DNA from: Thermoleophilaceae bacterium
GTDB lineage: Bacteria; Actinomycetota; Thermoleophilia; Solirubrobacterales; Thermoleophilaceae
Direction of reading: 5' to 3'
Assembly: GCA_013696425.1 (NCBI GenBank)
Contig: JACCYP010000289.1
Location: forward strand, 1 to 9,632
DNA length: 9,632 nucleotides
The position numbers and the translations under genes are program-made. The notes under the pieces were generated by a model. That model made no database searches. It was given only the letters and a program-made list of their open reading frames with translations, and was not told the DNA's origin. Shown here piece by piece: positions 5,329 through 9,632 of this stretch (the stretch's first letter is position 1; the number at the start of each line of letters is the position of its first letter).

Positions 5329-5736
5329 TCAGTAGTGGTAGGGCTCGCCCGCGAGGATCTTGTGCGCGCGGTAGAGCTGCTCGAGCAGCACGACGCGCGC
5401 GAGCTGGTGGGGCAGCGTCATCGGGCCGAAGGAGAGCTTCATGTCGCAGGAGTCGAGGTCGAGGCCGCGCGGTCCACCGACCACGAAGCACAGGTCGCGC
5501 CCGGACTGGCGGCGGTCCTCCATCCAGCGCGCGAACTCCACGGAGGTGAATGTCTTGCCGCCGGCCGCGAGCAGGCAGATGTAGGCGCGGTCGGGAATGC
5601 GACCCGCGACCTTCTCGTCCTCACGCACCTCGATCGACTCCACGCGCGCGTGCCGGGCGAGCAGCTTCTGGTAGTGGGCGACGTCGTCCGCGTAGGGCGG
5701 GCGCAGGCGTCCCACGGCGAGAACGATGGTCTTCAC
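5329..5736 (-). CDS. rlmH: 23S rRNA (pseudouridine1915-N3)-methyltransferase RlmH
   Basis: RlmH is a SPOUT-class enzyme that uses S-adenosylmethionine to methylate pseudouridine 1915 in helix 69 of 23S rRNA. The 135-aa product starts KTIVLAVGRLRPPY and carries the knot motifs FVVGGPRGLD (about 84-93) and LSFGPMTLPHQLARVVLLEQ, then LYRAHKILAGEPYHY at the C-terminus, as in the family. It is about 20 residues shorter than the usual 155-160; the gap falls around residues 38-48 (VREDEKVAGRIPDRAY), where relatives carry a longer helical insert. The start is GTG at 5736. It is upstream of argS, separated by 17 bp, as a probable translation-related operon, and divergent from the DUF3467 gene. Confidence 0.95.
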   Translation of the reverse strand: MKTIVLAVGRLRPPYADDVAHYQKLLARHARVESIEVREDEKVAGRIPDRAYICLLAAGGKTFTSVEFARWMEDRRQSGRDLCFVVGGPRGLDLDSCDMKLSFGPMTLPHQLARVVLLEQLYRAHKILAGEPYHY

Positions 5737-5759
5737 GACGGGGCGCCCATGGCGTCCGC

Positions 5760-5766
5760 GATACTA
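5760..5766. promoter_or_regulatory. overlapping divergent -10-like boxes between rlmH and the DUF3467 gene
   Basis: The 36-bp gap (5737-5772) holds GATACT on the plus strand (5760-5765), ending 7 nt before the ATG at 5773. On the minus strand the same bases read TAGTAT (5766-5761), ending 24 nt before the rlmH GTG. Both keep the key A and final T of a TANNNT-type -10. The plus-strand spacing is what a leaderless transcript starting at the ATG would show. There is no convincing -35 on either side. Confidence 0.4.
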
Positions 5767-5772
5767 GGCCGC

Positions 5773-6084
5773 ATGGAAGGCACCCCACCGCCCGAGCGGC
5801 ACTACAACATCCACACCTCCCCGGAGGTGATGGCCGGCGTCTATGCGAACTTCGCGAACGTCTCCCACTCTGACTACGAGTTCACGATCACGTTCGCGCG
5901 CGTGGACCACGAGGTCGAGGAGGAAGAGGTTCCGGGGGTGGTCGTGTCCCGCGTGAACCTCTCGCCGCGGCTGATCCAGGAGCTGGCCGACGCGCTGAAC
6001 GAGAACATCGCGCGCTGGCAGGTGCGCGAGGGCATCCGCGAGCTGCCCGAGACGGGCGAGTCGCCGCCCGAGCAGCCGGCCTGA
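5773..6084 (+). CDS. DUF3467 family protein
   Basis: This 103-aa protein matches the DUF3467 pattern: RHYNIHTSPEVMAGVYANFA (9-28), then NVSHSDYEFTITFARVDHEV, a Glu-rich loop, VVVSRVNLSPRLIQELADAL, and NENIARWQVREG. The function of this family is not established. It is small, soluble, acidic, predicted alpha/beta, with no signal peptide, membrane helix or Cys. The disordered tail ends GESPPEQPA. The ATG at 5773 lacks a Shine-Dalgarno site but has a -10-like GATACT 7 nt upstream, so a leaderless transcript is plausible. dipZ follows 41 bp downstream on the same strand and may be cotranscribed, though the gap is large enough for its own promoter. Confidence 0.88.
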   Translation: MEGTPPPERHYNIHTSPEVMAGVYANFANVSHSDYEFTITFARVDHEVEEEEVPGVVVSRVNLSPRLIQELADALNENIARWQVREGIRELPETGESPPEQPA

Positions 6085-6111
6085 CGTAATCCGCTCGCAA
6101 TAGACCAGCGT

Positions 6112-6116
6112 AAGGA
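6112..6116 (+). promoter_or_regulatory. ribosome binding site of dipZ
   Basis: AAGGA lies 9 nt before the ATG at 6126 and selects it over the out-of-frame ATG at 6116. The surrounding gap (6085-6125) has AT-richer patches (TAAT, CAATAGA) that might contain a promoter, but I cannot define one. Confidence 0.55.
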
Positions 6117-6125
6117 TGGGTTGGG

Positions 6126-7874
6126 ATGGTCGTGCTGCTCATCTTCGGTGTGCTCGCCGGCGCCGGGACGGCGCTGAGTCCGTGCGTCCTTCCCGTTCTG
6201 CCGGCGTTGCTCTCGGCCGCCAACACCGGCGGGCGCCGGCGCCCGCTCGGAATCGTGCTCGGCCTGGTGATCACACACACGGTGGTGATCGTCGGCCTGG
6301 CGACGCTCACCCGCGGCGTCGGGCTCGCTGACGGCTTCCTGCGCACCTTCGCGATCCTCGTACTGCTCTTCTTCGGCCTCTCGCTGCTCGTCCCGCGGAT
6401 GGGCGACGCGATCGAGGCGCGCCTCTCCGGCCTCGCCCGCTTCGGCCCGAAGGACTCGGGCGAGGGCTTCTGGTCCGGAGTCGGCGTGGGCGGCGCGCTC
6501 GGGTTCGTCTACGCGCCGTGCGCCGGCCCGATCCTCGCCGCGGTGATCTCCGTGAGCGCGAGCCAGGGCACCTCGTTCGAGCTCGTGCTGCTCGCTATCG
6601 CATACGGCGTCGGCTCGGCGGGGCCGCTGCTCGTGTTCGCGCTCGGCGGGCGCCGCGCCGGCGAGAGCCTGCGCAAGGCCGGTCGCGGGCCCACGCTGCA
6701 GCGCGCCATGGGCGTGACCATGCTGGTGGTGGCGGCGTTGATGTTCGCCGACCTCGACATCCGCTTCCAGGAGGTGCTCGCGAAAAATCTCCCGGATGCG
6801 GTGGCAAATCCGACCGCCCCGCTTGAGAAGACCGATGCCGTGCAGCGGCGTCTGACGGACCTGCGCGGCGAGTCGAAGTTCGACTCCGACCGCGCCGACG
6901 CGAAGCAGCCCGCCCAGCCGCCGCCTCCGGGCGTCCCGCCACTTGACGTCCTCGGCGTGGCGCCCGAGTTCACCGACACCCAGAAGTGGTTCAACACGGC
7001 AAACGGGCGCAAGCTCACGCTCGAGGAGCTGCGCGGGAGGGTCGTGCTCATCGACTTCTGGACCTACACCTGCATCAACTGCATCCGCACCCTGCCCGAG
7101 CTGCGGGAGTGGGACCGCCGCTACAAGGACTCAGGACTGACGATCGTCGGGGTGCACACGCCGGAGTTCGCCTTCGAGCGCGAGGCCGGCAACGTGGCCG
7201 ACTCGATCCGCGAGAACGACCTGCGCTATCCCGTCGCCCAGGACAACGAGTACGGCACCTGGAACGCGTGGGGCAACAACGCCTGGCCGGCCAAGTACCT
7301 GATCGATGCCGAGGGGCGCGTTCGCTACTCGCACTTCGGCGAGGGCGAGTACGACGAGACCGAGGAGGCGATTCGCGCGCTGCTCGAGGAGTCCGGCCGC
7401 GATCTCAGCGAGGAGCGCACGCAGGCGAAGCCGGAGGTGCCCCGGATAACCGAGGCCACGCCGGAGACCTACCTGGGCTCCGCGCGCGCCGAGGGCTTCC
7501 TCCCGGAACCGCCGAAGAACGGCACCCGCCGCTATGACGGCGATGACATCACGCTGCCCACGAGCCACGCGGCGTTCGACGGCGTCTGGAAGGTCGACGA
7601 GGAGTCGGCGGAGGCGGTGAAGGGTGCGTCGCTGCGCCAGCGATTCCAGTCGGAGAAGGTCTTCCTCGTGCTGAGCGGGCGCGGGAAGGTACGCGTCCTT
7701 TTGGACGGCAAGCCGCTCAAGGCCGCGGACGCGGACGAGGACGTGCGCAGCGGCGTGGTGCGCGTGAACCGCCAGCGCCTCTACCGCCTCGTGGACCTCC
7801 CCGAGCCGGGCGAGCACGAGCTCGAGCTGCGCTTCGACCCGGGCGTCGAGGGGTTTGCCTTTACGTACGGATAG
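6126..7874 (+). CDS. dipZ: DipZ-type fusion: CcdA-like membrane domain + thioredoxin domain + C-terminal beta domain
   Basis: This protein combines an electron transporter with its own extracytoplasmic thioredoxin, as in mycobacterial DipZ. Residues 1-212 are a CcdA/DsbD-like membrane domain with paired motifs ALSPCVLPVLPALLSA (Cys20) and YAPCAGPILAAV (Cys132). Residues about 225-275 form a charged, then proline-rich linker. Residues about 277-425 are a thioredoxin fold with LIDFWTYTCINCIRTLPEL (Cys316, Cys319) and cis-Pro388 in NNAWPAKYLID. Residues about 445-582 match the DipZ C-terminal, carbohydrate-binding-module-like domain (TPETYLGSARAEGFL, then LVLSGRGKVRVLLDGK), which lacks further catalytic motifs. 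The 582-aa length suits a complete protein of this family. The likely role is keeping secreted or envelope protein thiols reduced; the substrate is unknown. The stop is followed 4 nt later by a hairpin. Confidence 0.93.
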   Translation: MVVLLIFGVLAGAGTALSPCVLPVLPALLSAANTGGRRRPLGIVLGLVITHTVVIVGLATLTRGVGLADGFLRTFAILVLLFFGLSLLVPRMGDAIEARLSGLARFGPKDSGEGFWSGVGVGGALGFVYAPCAGPILAAVISVSASQGTSFELVLLAIAYGVGSAGPLLVFALGGRRAGESLRKAGRGPTLQRAMGVTMLVVAALMFADLDIRFQEVLAKNLPDAVANPTAPLEKTDAVQRRLTDLRGESKFDSDRADAKQPAQPPPPGVPPLDVLGVAPEFTDTQKWFNTANGRKLTLEELRGRVVLIDFWTYTCINCIRTLPELREWDRRYKDSGLTIVGVHTPEFAFEREAGNVADSIRENDLRYPVAQDNEYGTWNAWGNNAWPAKYLIDAEGRVRYSHFGEGEYDETEEAIRALLEESGRDLSEERTQAKPEVPRITEATPETYLGSARAEGFLPEPPKNGTRRYDGDDITLPTSHAAFDGVWKVDEESAEAVKGASLRQRFQSEKVFLVLSGRGKVRVLLDGKPLKAADADEDVRSGVVRVNRQRLYRLVDLPEPGEHELELRFDPGVEGFAFTYG

Positions 7875-7877
7875 GGC

Positions 7878-7897
7878 GCTGGTGCCTAGGCGCCAGC
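7878..7897 (+). terminator. hairpin after dipZ
   Basis: GCTGGTGCC-TA-GGCGCCAGC forms a stem of 8-9 bp with one G-U pair and a tight CTAG loop, beginning 4 nt after the dipZ stop. No T-tract follows, so this would be a tractless terminator. Its position directly behind the last gene of the run is the main support. Confidence 0.5.
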
Positions 7898-7980
7898 TCG
7901 GGATCCGCGGACAGCGGGCATCCGCTTCGCACAACCCCCTCATTGCTGCAGTTCAAACGAGCGCCGCAGGCGCGAGCCTC

Positions 7981-8142
7981 CTAGTCGTCGTACTTGAAGG
8001 TGATCACGGCCTCTCCGACCGTGCAGCGATAGGACGAGCGGCGGCGGCGGGCGTCGCAGCTGAAGCCCTCGCCACCGCGAACCGGGCGCTCGCTCGCTCG
8101 GGACAGCCCGGCGCGGGCAGGCAGCGCGGCGCCCAGGGGCCA
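7981..8142 (-). pseudogene. possible C-terminal remnant of a small secreted protein
   Basis: On the minus strand an open stretch of about 53 codons with no plausible start ends at TAG 7981-7983. It reads ...RPVRGGEGFSCDARRRRSSY then RCTVGEAVITFKYDD-stop. The spaced Cys residues and the compact, beta-like end look like the C-terminus of a small secreted protein rather than random GC-rich reading. I cannot name a family. It is opened by an in-frame TGA at 8143-8145 and abuts the collagen-like remnant, so it is probably debris. It could also be noise. Confidence 0.25.
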
Positions 8143-8685
8143 TCAGGGAGCCACCGGTGCGACCGGGCCCTCGACCGGCCTCGCCAGCGGCGACCTCGCC
8201 GGCAACTATCCGAACCCGACGATCGGCGCCGAGAAGGCGACCCGGCGAAGATCGGCACGACACCCACGGTGGCCGTTACGCAGAACGTGGTTCACGAGTC
8301 CGACGGCCAGCCGCTCAACTTCGGACTCGAGCTCTTCGACGTCTCCAACATGCATGCGGCGGACGGTGACAACGCCCGGCTCGTAGCTCCAATCGACGGC
8401 AGTTACCACATTGACGCGCGCGTGCGATGGAGCATTGACGCAGCTGGCAACCGAACCCTGAACGTCATCAAGAGCGGGGCGACATCGTGGCCGAGGCCGC
8501 GGTCGCGGCGCACTCCACAGAGCCGGTCTCCGCCAGCATCTCGGCCCCCGTGAAACTGGCCGCCGGAGACTTCCTCCAACTAAGGGCCTTTGAGACGAGC
8601 GGCGGCGACCCGGACGTAGAAAGCGTGTGGGGCCCTCGCCGACCTCTGCCAGCGTTTCAGCATGTACTGGGTCGGACCCCGCTAG
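8101..8685 (+). pseudogene. frame-broken collagen-like / C1q-like surface protein remnant
   Basis: Protein-like segments appear in successive frames, together resembling one actinobacterial collagen-like surface protein. Starting at 8101, GQPGAGRQRGAQGPSG (Gly-X-Y) shifts near 8147 to GATGATGPSTG and SGDLAGNYPNPTIGAEK. Near 8235 it shifts to DPAKIGTTPTVAVTQNVV, then FGLELFDVSNMH and ARLVAPIDGSYHIDARVRWS. Near 8482 it shifts to VAEAAVAAHSTEPVSASISA and VKLAAGDFLQLRAFETSGGD. Near 8630 it shifts to ALADLCQRFSMYWVGPR-stop (TAG 8683-8685). The later parts fit a jelly-roll C1q/TNF-like domain in order. No signal peptide or start is found, and the Gly-X-Y part is very short, so the 5' end appears lost. 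The shifts are +1, -1, -1, +1, so sequencing errors could explain some of them. It converges on the M48 gene with a shared CTAG. Confidence 0.75.
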
Positions 8686-9632
8686 CGCGGGTGCTCGCGC
8701 TCGTACGTCACGCCGTAGCCGATCCGCTCGATCGTGGTCGGGTGCGTGCCGAAGAGGTCGTGCCAGGCCGCGGGCGGGTCCGGGTCCGAGATGTTCTGGA
8801 CCGAGAGCCGCTTCTCGAGGTCGATGTGTGAGCGCGGGTCGCGCGTGATGTCGATCGCGAACGCGTCGGCGCGCGCCTCCACCCGCCGCGACATTCCGTT
8901 GCTCGCGAGCGTCACTCCCAGCGTCACCAGCGAGAGCATGAGCGCGAGCGCCGGGAGCGAGGCCGGCCTGCCTGCGTCATCCGGGTCACGCAGCAGGCGC
9001 TCGGTGCCGCGCTGGATCAGGAACACCGCCGCGGGGGCCACGAGGGCCAGCCAGAGCAGCCCGCGCTGGAGGTCGCGCTGCTTCACGTGCCCGAGCTCGT
9101 GCGCGACCACCGAGCGCACCTCGCCGGGCGTGAAGTCGTCGATCAGGTTGTCGTAGAGCACCACCCGCTTGGTGCTCCCGAGTCCGTTCACGTAGGCGTT
9201 CGCGCCGGTCGTCCGGCGCGAGGCATCGATGCGGTAGACCTCGCCGACATCGACCCCCGAGCGCTGCGCCAGCTCGAGCACCTCGCCGCGCAACCGCCCT
9301 TCCGGCAGCTTCTCGAACTTGTTGAACACCGGATCGAGCACCACCGGCCCGACGAAGGTCAACAGCGCCGCGAAGGCAACCACGGCGGCCGAGCCGGGCA
9401 TCCACCAGTTGCGCGGAAAGCGTCGGATGAGCGCGAGGAAGATCGCCGCTCCCACGCCGGCCATGCCTGCTCCGATGGCGGTGGATTTCCCGACGTCGGA
9501 TAACCAGTCGGGCCAGTTCTGGGTGGAGAGGCCGATGTCGGCGGCGCGCTCGTGGGCGACCGCGGCGAACGGGAGATCCACCACCGCCAGCAGCACCGAG
9601 ACCCCCGCCCCGGCGGCGGCGGCCCCGAGCAC
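8682..9632 (-). CDS. M48 family (Ste24/CAAX prenyl protease 1-like) membrane metalloprotease, partial
   Basis: This integral-membrane zinc endopeptidase carries an N-terminal membrane region followed by a catalytic domain. The visible 316 residues include hydrophobic helices (about 1-27, 50-70, 79-100), then FNKFEKLPEGRLRGEVLELA typical of the Ste24-like branch. The zinc motif is VVAHELGHVKQRDLQRG (His178, Glu179, His182), then two further helices (about 190-208 and 227-245). VEARADAFAI supplies the third ligand (Glu252), and the C-terminal family signature is THPTTIERI. The reading frame is open to the right edge of the window, so the true start lies beyond 9632 and the N-terminus is missing. 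The gene stops at TAG 8684-8682, sharing CTAG with the convergent collagen-like remnant. A role in membrane protein quality control is the usual inference; substrates are unknown. Confidence 0.93.
   Translation of the reverse strand: MLGAAAAGAGVSVLLAVVDLPFAAVAHERAADIGLSTQNWPDWLSDVGKSTAIGAGMAGVGAAIFLALIRRFPRNWWMPGSAAVVAFAALLTFVGPVVLDPVFNKFEKLPEGRLRGEVLELAQRSGVDVGEVYRIDASRRTTGANAYVNGLGSTKRVVLYDNLIDDFTPGEVRSVVAHELGHVKQRDLQRGLLWLALVAPAAVFLIQRGTERLLRDPDDAGRPASLPALALMLSLVTLGVTLASNGMSRRVEARADAFAIDITRDPRSHIDLEKRLSVQNISDPDPPAAWHDLFGTHPTTIERIGYGVTYEREHPR

Noticed and set aside
4328..5335. 335-codon plus-strand open reading opposite argS
   Set aside because: It is antisense to the ArgRS catalytic domains. 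Its stretches mirror argS codons and show no independent domain.
5312..5491. 60-codon upstream extension of argS into rlmH
   Set aside because: The extension is Arg/Ala/Pro-rich shadow of rlmH. ArgRS homology begins at the ATG at 5311.
7131..7943. 270-codon minus-strand open reading opposite the dipZ 3' half
   Set aside because: It is antisense to the thioredoxin and C-terminal domains of DipZ and has no recognisable motif.
8101..8685. Programmed ribosomal frameshifting to express the collagen-like protein
   Set aside because: Four shifts in both directions are needed, no slippery heptamers or stimulatory structures stand out, and the 5' end is missing. Decay or sequencing error is simpler.
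1..9632. Mobile element, prophage, defence island or CRISPR array
   Set aside because: No transposase, integrase, phage structural gene, Cas protein or regularly spaced direct repeats were found on either strand.

Overview
This is a high-GC (roughly 70%) bacterial window. The strong GC third-position bias, GTG starts, a DipZ-type thiol-redox protein, a DUF3467 protein and an actinobacterial-style c-di-AMP riboswitch on a cell-wall hydrolase suggest an actinobacterium, most likely of the Thermoleophilia/Solirubrobacterales type. That placement is inference from gene style, since no phylogenetic marker could be compared. Most of the window is housekeeping.

Left part (1-1860, all minus strand). 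A membrane-anchored peptidoglycan-binding plus NlpC/P60 hydrolase (62-1159) is preceded by a well-preserved ydaO/yuaA-type cyclic di-AMP riboswitch (1199-1331). Upstream of that is a cluster of nested TCCTGC/GCAGGA and TTGCA inverted repeats (1351-1423), then a 70-aa highly charged protein of unknown function (1459-1671) and a tRNA-Gly(CCC) gene (1760-1832) with a clear -10 box.

Middle part (1862-5772). A plus-strand cytochrome c maturation operon has overlapping stop/start codons: a TlpA/ResA/CcmG-type thioredoxin, CcmH, then CcdA. It runs head-on into a minus-strand rlmH-argS operon, and ccdA and argS share a single CTAG as their two stop codons. ArgRS has a degenerate HIGH signature. rlmH and a DUF3467 gene are divergent from a 36-bp intergenic segment with overlapping -10-like boxes.

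Right part (5773-9632). The DUF3467 gene is followed by dipZ (CcdA-like membrane domain, periplasmic thioredoxin domain, C-terminal beta-rich domain), which gives the window a second membrane electron-transfer route to extracytoplasmic thiols. After a hairpin behind dipZ comes about 800 bp of gene debris: a possible minus-strand C-terminal remnant and a plus-strand collagen-like/C1q-like protein whose reading frame is broken at about four places. That remnant converges on a Ste24/HtpX-type M48 metalloprotease, which runs off the right edge. The remnant and the protease also share one CTAG as their stop codons.

I see no CRISPR array, prophage, transposase or defence module. The items most worth a second look are the riboswitch-hydrolase pair, the inverted-repeat cluster, the altered ArgRS HIGH motif, the repeated CTAG stop sharing, and the frame-broken collagen-like gene.
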